A stretch of 64,000 nt of DNA. It comes from Streptomyces sp. NBC_00273. GTDB lineage: Bacteria > Actinomycetota > Actinomycetes > Streptomycetales > Streptomycetaceae. The notes under the pieces were generated by a model, which saw nothing but the letters and a program-made list of their open reading frames with translations, made no database searches and was not told the origin of the DNA. The position numbers and the translations under genes were made by a program. This document shows, piece by piece, positions 8,594 through 17,303 of this stretch. Every line of letters begins with the position of its first letter. Position 1 is the first letter of the stretch. The stretch covers positions 8,881,001-8,945,000 of the forward strand of contig NZ_CP108067.1 in the NCBI RefSeq assembly GCF_036178145.1. The letters are read 5' to 3'.

Positions 8594-8874
8594 GGCCGGG
8601 GGCCGCCGCTGCGGGTCGCCGCGCCGCGGGACCGGGAGGAGGTCCGCACGGCCCCGCAGCATCGGCGGGTCGTGACACTGCTCACACGCGGCGCGGCACC
8701 ACGGAAGCCGCCACAGCCGTTGGTGCTGCGAGGTCGTCGACCCCTCGCCGGGAGATCGGTGTGCGCCGAACCACACAAAACGGGCCATTTGGTCGAGGAG
8801 GGGCTCCGAACGGATGACCTAGCCTGGACCGACCAGCGAGATCCGGGGGCTGAGGGCAAAGGAAGAGCACGTCC
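8594..8874. other. Intergenic region upstream of deacetylase
   Basis: These 281 bp have no credible gene. The stretch at about 8760-8800 is less GC-rich and probably carries the promoter of the following gene. Confidence 0.4.
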
Positions 8875-9744
8875 ATGCGCATCACCACCAGTTCCGCACG
8901 TCGTCGACGCGCGGGGTACGTCACTGCGGCCGCCCTCCTCGGCCTCCTGGCGGCTGCCGGCACCCCGGCGTACGCCGCCACCGACGGCTCGGTGGTCCGC
9001 ACGCCGGACGCGCCCCCTTCCGGCCACTCCGCACCGGCCGGAACCGCAGGTGCCGCTCAGGGCACTGCCCACGGTGCCGCTCAGGGCACCGCCCATGGTG
9101 TCGCCCAGGGCGCTGCCCACGGTGCCTCCGGGGTCCCGCTGGGGATCTCCAGGCTGGCACAGGGCGCGGGCCGCCAGGTCGCGATCACCATCGATGACGG
9201 TCCGGACCCCCGCTGGACGCCCCAGGTCCTGGAGACCCTGCGGAAGAACCACGTCAAGGCCACGTTCTGCATGATCGGCACCAAGGCGCAGAAGTACCCG
9301 GAGCTGGTGCGTGCGGTCGCCGCCGACGGTCACCAGCTGTGCGACCACTCCGTCGACCACGACGTCACGATGGACCACAAGCCCGTCGCCTACCAGCGCC
9401 AGCAGATCCTCGACGGCAAGGCCATGATCGAGAAGGCCGTTCCCGGGGTCCCGGTCGCCTACTACCGCGCGCCGGGCGGAGCCTTCACCCCGGACAGCCG
9501 CGCGATCGCCGCCGCGAGCGGGATGCGGCCGCTGGGTTGGAGCGTCGATCCCCAAGACTGGAGCAGGCCGGGCCTGAAGGCCATCCTCTCCGCAGTGGAG
9601 GGCAAGCTTCCCCAGCAGCCGACGGTCCTCTTCCACGACGGAGGCGGCGACCGCAGCGAGACCGTCGCGGCGCTGAAGGAGTACCTGCCCTGGCTCACCG
9701 AGCAGGGCTACGGCTTCTCCTTCCCGGCCCGCACCGCCCCTTAA
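8875..9744 (+). CDS. Secreted polysaccharide deacetylase (NodB homology)
   Basis: The product is 289 residues with a signal peptide (about 1-35). A low-complexity linker of Gly-Ala-Gln-Thr-His octapeptides (about 59-82) precedes the NodB domain. All five NodB motifs are visible: ITIDDGPD (catalytic and metal Asp), DHSVDHD (metal His pair), YRAPGG, LGWSVDPQDW and VLFHDGGGDR. It should be an extracytoplasmic metal-dependent deacetylase of a cell-wall or chitin-like glycan. AAAGGAAGAG upstream of ATG 8875 serves as ribosome binding site. Confidence 0.92.
   Translation: MRITTSSARRRRAGYVTAAALLGLLAAAGTPAYAATDGSVVRTPDAPPSGHSAPAGTAGAAQGTAHGAAQGTAHGVAQGAAHGASGVPLGISRLAQGAGRQVAITIDDGPDPRWTPQVLETLRKNHVKATFCMIGTKAQKYPELVRAVAADGHQLCDHSVDHDVTMDHKPVAYQRQQILDGKAMIEKAVPGVPVAYYRAPGGAFTPDSRAIAAASGMRPLGWSVDPQDWSRPGLKAILSAVEGKLPQQPTVLFHDGGGDRSETVAALKEYLPWLTEQGYGFSFPARTAP
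9049..9120 (+). repeat. Three tandem 24-bp repeats inside deacetylase linker
   Basis: Three 24-bp units encode the octapeptides GAAQGTAH, GAAQGTAH and GVAQGAAH in the linker of the deacetylase. A fourth partial unit follows. Copy number could vary between strains. Confidence 0.8.
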
Positions 9745-9768
9745 GGGCCGACCGGGCCCGCCCCTGCG

Positions 9769-10962
9769 CTACGCGGGGAGGCGGAACCCGTTGAAGAGGT
9801 CGTCCATGCCGCGCAGGGCCAGCCGGGCCGGGGTGGCGCGGAGGGCGAGATCACGGACGGCCACCACGACCGGATCGCGCAGGACGCCCAGGCGGCCGAC
9901 GCGGCGGGCACGAAGGCGCACGGCGTCGGTGCGGGTGCGGCGCGCGGCGGTGTACGCGGCGAGGGCGGCCACGACGGCGCCGTCCCCGTCGGCCCCGCCG
10001 GCGCCGCGCTCTCCGGCGGGCAACAGATGGGCGAGGACCACCGCGTCCTCGATGGCCTGGCAGCCGCCCTGGCCGAGGTTGGGGGCCATGGCGTGGGCCG
10101 CGTCGCCCAGCCACGCGATCCGGCCGTGGTGCAGGGACGGCAGCGGGGCGGCCAGATCGTAGAGGTCGTTCCGCAGGACGTCGGCAGCGTCGAGGCGCCC
10201 GACGCGGTCCAGCAGGGCGGGAAGGGGTTCGTGCCACGAGCCGAAGCGCTGCCGCAGTTCGGTGCGCGGGTCCGCGAAGCGGGTGCCCGGCGGGACGACC
10301 GCGGTGGCGTAGAGGTAGTAGCGGCCGTCCACGAGCGGGGTCACCCCGAACCGCGCCCCTGGCCCCCACGTCTCGCTCATGGCCGGTATCCGCAGGTCCG
10401 GGGCGTCCACGATGGTCCGCCAGGCCGTTTCGCCGAGGTAGTGCAGTCCGGGGTGCGCGGGGAAGTGCGCGCGGCGCAGAGGACTGTGGATGCCGTCGGC
10501 GGCGACGACCAGATCGGCGGGAAGGTCCGGGCCCGCCGCCGTGCGGACGGTCGGACGGCCCTCGGCACCGTCGACACCGGTCACCTCGGTGCCGTAACGA
10601 AGGGCCGGTGGTGGCAGCGCGGCGGAGAGGGTGGCGGTGAGGGCCCGGCGCGGCACGGCGAGGGGCGCCGTGCCGTAGCGGGCCGCCATGTCCGCGGTGC
10701 CGGTCCGGGTGAGCCACCGGCCGTCGGGGCGGCGCACGCCCATCGCCGCGGGTACGGCGCCGCCGATCGCTCGGGAGACATCCACGCCCACGGCGTCGAG
10801 CGCGCGCAGGGCGTTGGGGGCGAGGCCGATGCCGGCGCCGGTGACGGGGGGTTCGGGGGAGCGTTCGCAGACGGCGACGTGCCAGCCCCGGCGGTGCAGC
10901 GCGACGGCGGCCGTGAGGCCGCCGATTCCGGCGCCGACCACCACCGCGTGACGGTTCGTCAT
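9769..10962 (-). CDS. FAD-dependent monooxygenase (salicylate hydroxylase / UbiH type)
   Basis: The product is 397 residues from ATG 10962, preceded by GGAGAGG. The N-terminal Rossmann motif is VVVGAGIGGLTAAVALHRRG. LVVAADGIHSPLR is the DG motif, and GRIAWLGDAAHAMAPNLGQGGCQAIEDA is the GD motif that binds FAD. It is a cytoplasmic class A flavoprotein hydroxylase of normal length. No partner gene is nearby, and the aromatic or polyketide substrate is unknown. Confidence 0.92.
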   Translation of the reverse strand: MTNRHAVVVGAGIGGLTAAVALHRRGWHVAVCERSPEPPVTGAGIGLAPNALRALDAVGVDVSRAIGGAVPAAMGVRRPDGRWLTRTGTADMAARYGTAPLAVPRRALTATLSAALPPPALRYGTEVTGVDGAEGRPTVRTAAGPDLPADLVVAADGIHSPLRRAHFPAHPGLHYLGETAWRTIVDAPDLRIPAMSETWGPGARFGVTPLVDGRYYLYATAVVPPGTRFADPRTELRQRFGSWHEPLPALLDRVGRLDAADVLRNDLYDLAAPLPSLHHGRIAWLGDAAHAMAPNLGQGGCQAIEDAVVLAHLLPAGERGAGGADGDGAVVAALAAYTAARRTRTDAVRLRARRVGRLGVLRDPVVVAVRDLALRATPARLALRGMDDLFNGFRLPA

Positions 10963-11124
10963 GGCCAACCTCTCCGCTCGGGGTCCCCACTCTAGATCGG
11001 TGGGCTGACGGAGCACGCGCCCGTCCCGGACCTCCGCACCCGCGCCCGCGGCCACCTCGCCGCCACCTTGCGGCGGAGGTGGCCGCTGGCGCGTCCGGCA
11101 GTAGGGCGCCGACCGCGCCCGACC

Positions 11125-11628
11125 TCAGCCCTTGGTGTCGGCCTCTGCCTCGGCGAAGAACGCGTCGGCGACGGCGCGGGCACGGTCGACGTCGGTGAGC
11201 GGTTCGCCGACGATGCGCCCGGCCAGCTCGGTGGCCAGCCCGAGGACGTGCTCGCGGAGCTCTGCCTCGGCGATCACTCGGTCGGCCTCCAGTTGCACGG
11301 CGGCCGCGGCGACCATTTCCTCGCGCGCCCTTTGCCCCTCCGAGCGGACGGCGGCGAGGAGGGCGAGGCCCTCCTCGTGCGCGGCCTGGCGGATCTGCGA
11401 GGCCTCGTGACGGGCGGCGCTCAACTCGGCTTGGTACTCGGTCCGAACGCGCTGCGCCTCCCGCTGGACCGTCTCGGCCCGTTCGAGCCTGCCCGTGGTG
11501 GCCTCTTCGCGCTCGGCGAGGGTCTTGTTGATCCTCGGAAGGAGGACCTTGGCCAGAGCGGCGAAGACCACGGAGAAGGTGATGAGGCCGACTATGAGTT
11601 CAATGAGATTCGGTTTCAAGGGTCCCAT
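11125..11628 (-). CDS. Orphan F0F1 ATP synthase subunit b-like protein
   Basis: The product is 167 residues from ATG 11628. An N-terminal membrane anchor (NLIELIVGLITFSVVFAALA, about 7-26) leads into PRINKTLAEREEATTGRLERAE. A long charged coiled coil follows to about residue 140, the layout of AtpF. No other ATP synthase gene is present on either side, so it is a paralogue outside the atp operon. It may stiffen or replace the stalk under some condition, or be a repurposed membrane coiled coil. Confidence 0.8.
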   Translation of the reverse strand: MGPLKPNLIELIVGLITFSVVFAALAKVLLPRINKTLAEREEATTGRLERAETVQREAQRVRTEYQAELSAARHEASQIRQAAHEEGLALLAAVRSEGQRAREEMVAAAAVQLEADRVIAEAELREHVLGLATELAGRIVGEPLTDVDRARAVADAFFAEAEADTKG

Positions 11629-12419
11629 GATCGAATCGTAGCGGCGCACTATTGGTCCTGCTTCGAATTGCGGTGACCCCGTGGCTTGAAATCACCTTTC
11701 GGGCAGTCGATGTGAGTGGACGTCGGTCATCGGCCATCGGGGCGCCGAGCTCGCCGAACGTCCGGTGACACGTGCACGGAACCCTCCGTGCGCGCGTGCG
11801 GTCCTCCTCTGGGAGTAGTTGCCTGGAGACGCCCCGCGTGCTGCCGGGGGAGGAACCTGGCCGAGCCGTGAAAGAATTCAAGACGTTCTTATTGGGGAAC
11901 GAGGCCGCCACCAAAGACCTCACGGGCCGTCTTCTTCGATGTGTTCGTGCAGGGCTATGACGGTTCGAGGATCACGGCAGCGTCAAAATCTACGACTCCG
12001 CAATCGAAACGATGGTCAAGGCCACCTGGTAAATGCGCACGCCGATGCGGAACCGGCCCCGCGGTCGTGATTGCGGGGCCGGACCCGTACCGGCGGGCCG
12101 GCACTGACGCTTGCGCTTCCGGTCGCGCCCACGGGAACCTCCGCCGGCGCGGGCCGCGTGCAGGTGCTCGACCGGAACTGGAGGGTGTGCGGGCAGAGCC
12201 CGCACCCGGCACGCGCGAGGTGACCACCCGGGTCACGTTCGACACGGTGGAGATCGAGGAAGCGTGCCCGTGACGGATGCGACGGGGCCGCCCGCGCGGA
12301 AAGGGCGAGGCCGAGAGGGGGTTTCGCCGTAGCCCCGCGGGAAGGCATGCCCCGCGAGCGGATGCGGGAACGCGCAGCCCGTCGCGAAGGAGGGGCCGGC
12401 GCGGGCCGTCGGCGCAAGG
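11629..12419. other. 790-bp region without an intact gene; possible decayed ORF
   Basis: No intact gene is convincing here. Between about 11868 and 12032 the sequence is less GC-rich and reads like protein in pieces. A GTG at 11868 opens VKEFKTFLLGNEAATKDLTG; a neighbouring frame gives SRAVFFDVFVQGYDGS; the first frame returns with HGSVKIYDSAIETMVKATW and a TAA. This looks like a small gene broken by frameshifts and a TGA. The rest is GC-rich with nothing recognised. Confidence 0.3.
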
Positions 12420-13358
12420 TCAGCAGGGTGACCGGAGGGTCCGGCCGGAAGCCGCCCGGTCGGGACGGCCTGCCCGTCGGCCCCGGCCCGGGGGCCGGCC
12501 CAGAGCGACTCCGCCCAGTACGAGTGCCAGGCCGCACAGCTGTCGGCCCGTCAGCGCCTCCCCGGCGACCACCGTCCCGAGCAGTACGCCGGTGACCGGG
12601 TTGAGCAGCCCTATCAGACCGACCGTCCCGGCGGGCAGACGGCGAAGGCCGGCGAACCAGACCGCGAAGGCCAGCGCGGTGGCGACCAGGCCGACGTAGC
12701 AGTACGCGAGGAGGGCCGACGGGGACACCGGTGGCGGGGCGCCCTCCACGGCTACGGCCACCGGCAGCAGGAGCAGGCCTCCAGCGGTGAGCTGCCAAGC
12801 GGTTGAGGCGAGCACCCCGCCTCCGGCGGCGCTGGTGTTCCACCGCTTGGCCAGGACGTGGCCGACGGATGACACCAGCACCGCGGCGGCCGAGGCCAGG
12901 ACGCCCGGCACGCTGATCGCGCCCGCGCTCCCGAGCAGCATGAGGCACACGCCTCCCAGCCCGATCACGGCGCCCGCCAAGTGGGCGATGCTGGGCCGCT
13001 CGGCGACCAGGGGCCAGGCGGCGAGCATCATGATCAAGGGGGAGACCGCCATGACGGTCGAGGCCACGCTCGTCGGCAGCAGCTGGGAGGCGGTGAAGAC
13101 GAGGAAGAAGAACACGCCCACGTTGAGCAGCCCGAGCAGGGCGGACCGCCCCCACCACGCACCGTGCGGCCGTTGGCGGGACAACGCCAGCAGGACCAGG
13201 CCGGCCGGCAGCGCTCGTAGGGCGGCTCCGTACAGCGGGTGGTCCGCCGGCAGGAACTCGTGGGTGACGAAGTAATTGGCCCCCCAGGCCACCGGCGCCA
13301 CTGCCGTCAGCGCCACCCCGCGCATGTTTGCTTCCATGGAAGGTAATATAGCTTCCAT
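12420..13358 (-). CDS. DMT-superfamily (EamA) exporter
   Basis: The product is up to 312 residues with ten hydrophobic helices in two EamA repeats. PVAWGANYFVTHEFLPADHPL at the first helix is typical, and the second repeat starts near ISVPGVLASAAAVLVSSVGHV. It is an inner-membrane drug/metabolite exporter candidate. Three ATG starts (13358, 13337, 13325) lie in or beside the palindrome shared with the divergent marR gene. The C-terminus is an Arg-rich cytoplasmic tail. MarR control of this exporter is inferred from the arrangement. Confidence 0.88.
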   Translation of the reverse strand: MEAILPSMEANMRGVALTAVAPVAWGANYFVTHEFLPADHPLYGAALRALPAGLVLLALSRQRPHGAWWGRSALLGLLNVGVFFFLVFTASQLLPTSVASTVMAVSPLIMMLAAWPLVAERPSIAHLAGAVIGLGGVCLMLLGSAGAISVPGVLASAAAVLVSSVGHVLAKRWNTSAAGGGVLASTAWQLTAGGLLLLPVAVAVEGAPPPVSPSALLAYCYVGLVATALAFAVWFAGLRRLPAGTVGLIGLLNPVTGVLLGTVVAGEALTGRQLCGLALVLGGVALGRPPGRGRRAGRPDRAASGRTLRSPC

Positions 13359-13367
13359 GGAAGCAAA
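13327..13367. promoter_or_regulatory. Palindromic operator between marR and exporter, covering start codons
   Basis: Perfect 16-bp inverted arms TTTGCTTCCATGGAAG (13327-13342) and its complement (13352-13367) flank a 9-bp AT-rich core, GTAATATAG. Each arm itself contains the palindrome TTCCATGGAA. The ATG of marR (13357) and two ATGs of the exporter (13358, 13337) fall within the arms. A TAATAT-like -10 in the core about 7-10 bp before the marR ATG suggests leaderless transcription. It is very likely the MarR binding site. Confidence 0.8.
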
Positions 13368-13881
13368 TGTGTCGTCCGTAGAGCACGGCCCGCCCCCGGA
13401 CCGGGTGGCTCGGATCCAGGCCGACTGGCGCCGCGAACGGCCTGACCTCGATGTCGGCCCACAGGGCGTGATCGGCCGATTGCACCGCCTCGCCGACCGG
13501 CTCGGCGCAGAACTCGACCTCGTCTACGACCGCTACGGCCTCAGCGAGGGGGAGTTCGACGTCCTGTGCGCCCTGCGCCGGGCGGGCGAGCCCTTTGAGC
13601 GGGCGCCGGGCGAGCTCGCCGCGCACACCATGGTCACCACCGGTGCGATGACGAAGCGGATCGACCGCCTGGAACGGTCCGGGCTCGTCACCCGGCGGCG
13701 CTCCGACGACGATCAGCGCGGCCGGATCGTCGCCCTCACCTCGGCCGGGCGCGACCTCGTGGACCGGGCGTTCACCGACCACATGCGCAACGAACGCCGC
13801 CTACTGGACCTCATGACGCCGCAGGACGCGGCGGTGCTCGAAACGCTGCTCACCACCTGGCTGTCCCGACTGGAGGACTGA
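13357..13881 (+). CDS. MarR-family transcriptional regulator
   Basis: The product is 174 residues from ATG 13357. The winged HTH spans about residues 45-125: LSEGEFDVLCALRRAGEP, TMVTTGAMTKRIDRLERSGLV (recognition helix) and RRRSDDDQRGRIVALTSAGR (wing). It diverges from the EamA exporter, the usual pairing of a repressor with the pump it controls. Starting in the operator implies autorepression. The ligand is unknown. Confidence 0.9.
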   Translation: MEANVSSVEHGPPPDRVARIQADWRRERPDLDVGPQGVIGRLHRLADRLGAELDLVYDRYGLSEGEFDVLCALRRAGEPFERAPGELAAHTMVTTGAMTKRIDRLERSGLVTRRRSDDDQRGRIVALTSAGRDLVDRAFTDHMRNERRLLDLMTPQDAAVLETLLTTWLSRLED

Positions 13882-13991
13882 CGCGGGGGAGGGCTTCCCC
13901 GACGGCGCGGGCCGGTACTGCGACTCCGGTCGGGACGGCTGCCCGCCCCCGCCGACCCCCACCTCCAACTCGACCTGGAGAATGCCGCGTT

Positions 13992-14786
13992 ATGAACTCT
14001 CAGTCACCGTCGGGTCCTCTGGGCGGACTGCTCCGCGCCGTGCGGGGGTACCCGCGCCGCGCGCCGCTGACCCTCGCCTACGTCTGTCTGCTCCTGGCCG
14101 GTCACGCCTGGGTCGGGTACGGCCTGTCCGCCGATCGGGCGGCCACCGTGTTGGGCTACCTCAGCACCAACCTGGACAACCTGCGGGACCATCCGTTGCC
14201 CGCACTGCTCGGCAGCGCGCTGTTCTTCGACGGTACGCTCACCGACGTCACCTCGACCGACTTCGTGGGCACCTTGATCACCTTGGGTCTGGGGGTCTGC
14301 TGCTTCCTGGCCTGGGTGGAGCACCGGTGGGGGAAGGCGCGCGCCGCAGCCGTGTTCCTGGGCGGGCACGTCGCGGCCACCCTGCTCACCGCCGTCGTCA
14401 TCACCGTTGCGCTGCGGCACGGTTGGTACCCGACGGCCGTCCGGCAGGCCTTGGACTACGGAGTCAGTTACGGAGCCCAGACCGTGCTGGCGATCGCCAC
14501 GCTCGCCCTGCCGCGCTGGGGCCGCCTCCCTTGGGCCGCCTTCGTTCTCGCATGGCCTCTCGGTGGCGCCGAATGGACTGGTCCGCTGCCGGACTTCACC
14601 ACCATCGGCCATCTCGTAGCGGCTGCCCTCGGCTTCGGACTGTTGGGCGTCCCGGCCTTCAGACGGCAACGGGTCCGCGCTACCGGGTCGTCCCGCGCTG
14701 CGAGCGACCTCGGGCGGCAGCGGGGCTCCGTTGCGGAATCGGCGCCGTCACCGGTGGCAGGAACGGAGCCGCCTGCATCGGTCTGA
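13992..14786 (+). CDS. Rhomboid-like membrane protein
   Basis: The product is 264 residues with six or so membrane helices. A serine in GVSYG (Ser159) and a histidine in TIGHLVAAALGF (His207) sit where the Ser-His dyad of rhomboid proteases lies, and the FLGGHVAATLL segment also fits. This is the shortened actinobacterial rhomboid-like type. A disordered C-terminal tail follows from about residue 220. Intramembrane proteolysis is possible, but the GxSG motif is only partly kept, so activity is uncertain. Confidence 0.75.
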   Translation: MNSQSPSGPLGGLLRAVRGYPRRAPLTLAYVCLLLAGHAWVGYGLSADRAATVLGYLSTNLDNLRDHPLPALLGSALFFDGTLTDVTSTDFVGTLITLGLGVCCFLAWVEHRWGKARAAAVFLGGHVAATLLTAVVITVALRHGWYPTAVRQALDYGVSYGAQTVLAIATLALPRWGRLPWAAFVLAWPLGGAEWTGPLPDFTTIGHLVAAALGFGLLGVPAFRRQRVRATGSSRAASDLGRQRGSVAESAPSPVAGTEPPASV

Positions 14787-14843
14787 GCTCCAGCGACGAC
14801 GGCGGTCGAAGCGGCCGTCGTTCGTAGTGCGGTGCTGCGGCGG

Positions 14844-15176
14844 TCAGGGTGCTCGACGGAGCTCGGCCCCGCGCAGGGTGACGACGGACGGGACCGGGTC
14901 GGTGGGCGGCACCAACTCTCGGGTGACGATGTCCACGAGGTGTGCCGGAGCATCGCCCTGCTGCAAGGCGAGCACGTACTCGACGATCTGATCGTGGGCG
15001 AGCGCCGGCACCCTTCGGCGCAGGGTGAGCATGGCGTGGACCGTCCCGCGCCGGTTCGCCGCCGCCCGGATCTCATCGCGTAGATCGTCCGCTGCGGTCC
15101 GTGCGGCCTCCCCCCGGATGCGGGCCCGTTCCAGTTCTTCCTCGACCATCCGGACCGCTTCGTCTCGCTCTGTCAC
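14844..15176 (-). CDS. Small coiled-coil hypothetical protein
   Basis: The product is 110 residues from GTG 15176. A charged helix (VRMVEEELERARIRGEAARTA..) and RGTVHAMLTLRRRVPALAHDQIVEYVLALQQGD can be seen. I do not recognise the family. No signal or membrane segment is present. It follows the tetR gene on the same strand by about 105 bp. Confidence 0.55.
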   Translation of the reverse strand: MTERDEAVRMVEEELERARIRGEAARTAADDLRDEIRAAANRRGTVHAMLTLRRRVPALAHDQIVEYVLALQQGDAPAHLVDIVTRELVPPTDPVPSVVTLRGAELRRAP

Positions 15177-15282
15177 CCGGGCAGCATCCCCTACGCACGC
15201 CGACGGCGGCCACCGGGTTTCCTGCTCGCTCCACAGCTGAGCGGCCGGGGCGGGGGCGGCTCGGATCGCGGATCCGGCCCCG

Positions 15283-15900
15283 TCAGGGCGCGAGTTCGGC
15301 TCGCCGAAGGTCGCGGAACACCTCCGGCGTCGCCCAGCCCCGCAACACGGCACGAACCGTCGATCGGAACGCGGCTTCGGCCGTGGCGGCGTCGAGGGCC
15401 CCGGCCAGTTCGAGCGTCACGAGCCCGTGCAGGGTCCCCCAGATCGAGAGGGCGATCGACCGCGCTTCGCCGGCGAGGACGGACGCGGCCAGGGCGCGGT
15501 CGATCGCAGCGAGGAGCGGGCGGATCGGGTCACCGGCACCGACCTGCCCCGACGGGTCGAAGGACTGCACGCCGCCGAACAGCACGGTGTACAGGTGGCT
15601 GTGTCCGCGCCCCCAACTGCGGTAGGCGACGGCCAGCGCGTAGAGGTCGGCGAGGGGGTCCGCGGAGGTCTGCACCGCCGAGAGGCCCTGGAACAGGCCG
15701 GCGACGGCCCTGTCGCGCACCGCGCCGATCAGGCCGTCCTTGCCCCCGAACAGCGAGTACACCGCCGTCGTCGACGCCTCGGCGGCGGCGGCCACGGCGC
15801 GGACCGTCACCGACTCCCGCGGACCGGTGGCGAGCAACTCGGTCGCGCACACCACGAGTCGTTCTTTGACGGCTTCGTCGTTCGTTCTCGGCCTACCCAC
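15283..15900 (-). CDS. TetR/AcrR-family transcriptional regulator
   Basis: The product is 205 residues from GTG 15900 (VGRPRTNDEAVKERLV). The HTH is at about residues 25-47: VTVRAVAAAAEASTTAVYSLFGGKDGL. A C-terminal ligand domain similar to the TetR_C_33/WHG type follows. It diverges from an alpha/beta hydrolase with a 68-bp gap that contains a 22-bp palindrome, so the hydrolase is its likely target. Confidence 0.9.
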   Translation of the reverse strand: MGRPRTNDEAVKERLVVCATELLATGPRESVTVRAVAAAAEASTTAVYSLFGGKDGLIGAVRDRAVAGLFQGLSAVQTSADPLADLYALAVAYRSWGRGHSHLYTVLFGGVQSFDPSGQVGAGDPIRPLLAAIDRALAASVLAGEARSIALSIWGTLHGLVTLELAGALDAATAEAAFRSTVRAVLRGWATPEVFRDLRRAELAP

Positions 15901-15924
15901 GATGAGCAGCCTACCGCCTCTGAT

Positions 15925-15946
15925 AACGTCGTTTTGAAACGATGTT
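15925..15946. promoter_or_regulatory. Candidate TetR operator
   Basis: The 22-bp near-perfect palindrome AACGTCGTTT-TG-AAACGATGTT (9 of 10 arm positions match) sits between the divergent tetR and hydrolase genes, in an AT-richer patch. Confidence 0.65.
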
Positions 15947-15968
15947 CTGAAACTGTCGGAGGTTCGTC

Positions 15969-17303
15969 GTGCCCCTACCCGCCCCACGTCCCGTCCGCCT
16001 CGCCGGACGCTTATTGCTGACCCTGGTCGCCGTCGCGACGCTGGTCCTCGTCTTCATCGCACTGATCGCGCTCACGGACGGGGCGGGCTCGGGGCTCGCC
16101 GCATGGTCGACGGCCCTCGGAGCCGGGGCCGGCCTCGCAATGTGGCGCGGCCGGCGCCGCACCGGGCCGGCGCGGCTCCTACCGTTGCTGCCGGTGGTCG
16201 TCGCGGCGGCACTCACGGCGACGGTCTGCGTCCCGACCGTGCCGACCGCCCGGCGCCACCCGCCCGCCCTGCCGTTCGTGGCCACGCAGCACTGGAGCCT
16301 GGCCACGGGCAGCCGGGTCGCCGTGTACCACTACCCGCCCGCGAACTCCGGCACCCGGCACCCCGTCCCGTTCGTGTACCTCAACGGCGGACCGGTCCGC
16401 GGCATCTCGGTGCTCGACCACCGGTTCCTGCAGCTCCTGGCGCGCCAGGGCTACGACGTCTACGCCTACGAACAGGCCGGTGGCGGACGCAGCGACCTGC
16501 TCCCCATGGGCCAGTACACGATCTCCAGGTCGGTCCGCGACCTCGCCGCCTTCATCGACCGCCTGGACGCGGGCCAGGTCGACGTCCTCGGATTCTCCTC
16601 GGGCGGCGTCGTACTCACCCGCGCCCTGGCCGACCCGAGCGTCGCCGCACGCATGCACCGGGCGATCGTCGCCGAGCCCGGCCCCATGGACGGTCCCACC
16701 GCGCGCATCACCGGGCACAAGGGCAGGGAATCCGCACGCGGCCTGGCGCCGGCCGTGACCGGACCGCGGTCCACGCACGTTCCCCGGTACGCCGTGGCCT
16801 TCGGCCTCATGCGACTGGGACTCCTCACCCCCGACACCGGACTGATCGGACAGGCCGAGGGCGACAACGCCTTCACGGCCGCCGACCTCGGCAGCGACAC
16901 CGCATCCGCCTACTGCGCGCGCGACGCGCACCGCATCCCCGCCGAGGACACCGCACAGAACTTCTCCTTCAGCCCCGCCGCCAGCCTCCGCGTCCAGCAG
17001 ACCGTCAAGGACGCGCCTTCCCTGGCACCGTTGCTGAGACGGTCCCGGACCCCCACGATGCTGATGATCGCCGAGTGTTCCTCCCAGGCCCGCCAATGGG
17101 CGACCGCCGTCCTCGCCGATGACCCCGCCGTCCGGCGCACGCAGCTCCTGCCCGGAGTCGGGCACCGCATGTGGAACGGTCTGGACGACAACGACGACCG
17201 GGCCGCCGCCGTCATCACCGCGTTCCTTCAGGACGAGCCGGCGCCGCTGCCGAACCACCCGACCCGCGACGAGATCCCGACCTTCCTGCGCGACCGCGAA
17301 TGA
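15969..17303 (+). CDS. Membrane-anchored alpha/beta hydrolase
   Basis: The product is 444 residues from GTG 15969 after GGAGG. Two or three N-terminal membrane segments (about 10-35, 40-57, 68-88) precede the hydrolase domain. The oxyanion-type motif is FVYLNGGPVRG, the nucleophile elbow is GFSSGG (Ser near residue 209), and a C-terminal LPGVGHRMW likely carries the catalytic His. It resembles prolyl-iminopeptidase-like or haloperoxidase-like hydrolases with a membrane anchor. It is probably regulated by the divergent TetR protein. Confidence 0.85.
   Translation: MPLPAPRPVRLAGRLLLTLVAVATLVLVFIALIALTDGAGSGLAAWSTALGAGAGLAMWRGRRRTGPARLLPLLPVVVAAALTATVCVPTVPTARRHPPALPFVATQHWSLATGSRVAVYHYPPANSGTRHPVPFVYLNGGPVRGISVLDHRFLQLLARQGYDVYAYEQAGGGRSDLLPMGQYTISRSVRDLAAFIDRLDAGQVDVLGFSSGGVVLTRALADPSVAARMHRAIVAEPGPMDGPTARITGHKGRESARGLAPAVTGPRSTHVPRYAVAFGLMRLGLLTPDTGLIGQAEGDNAFTAADLGSDTASAYCARDAHRIPAEDTAQNFSFSPAASLRVQQTVKDAPSLAPLLRRSRTPTMLMIAECSSQARQWATAVLADDPAVRRTQLLPGVGHRMWNGLDDNDDRAAAVITAFLQDEPAPLPNHPTRDEIPTFLRDRE

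Noticed and set aside
10027..10995. Long plus-strand frame opposite the FAD monooxygenase
   Set aside because: It is an antisense shadow of a gene with clear Rossmann and GD motifs and has a Gly/Arg/Val-rich, non-protein-like composition.
13343..13351. AT-rich core as a stand-alone -10 promoter feature
   Set aside because: It fits a -10 but cannot be separated from the operator palindrome, so it is described there.
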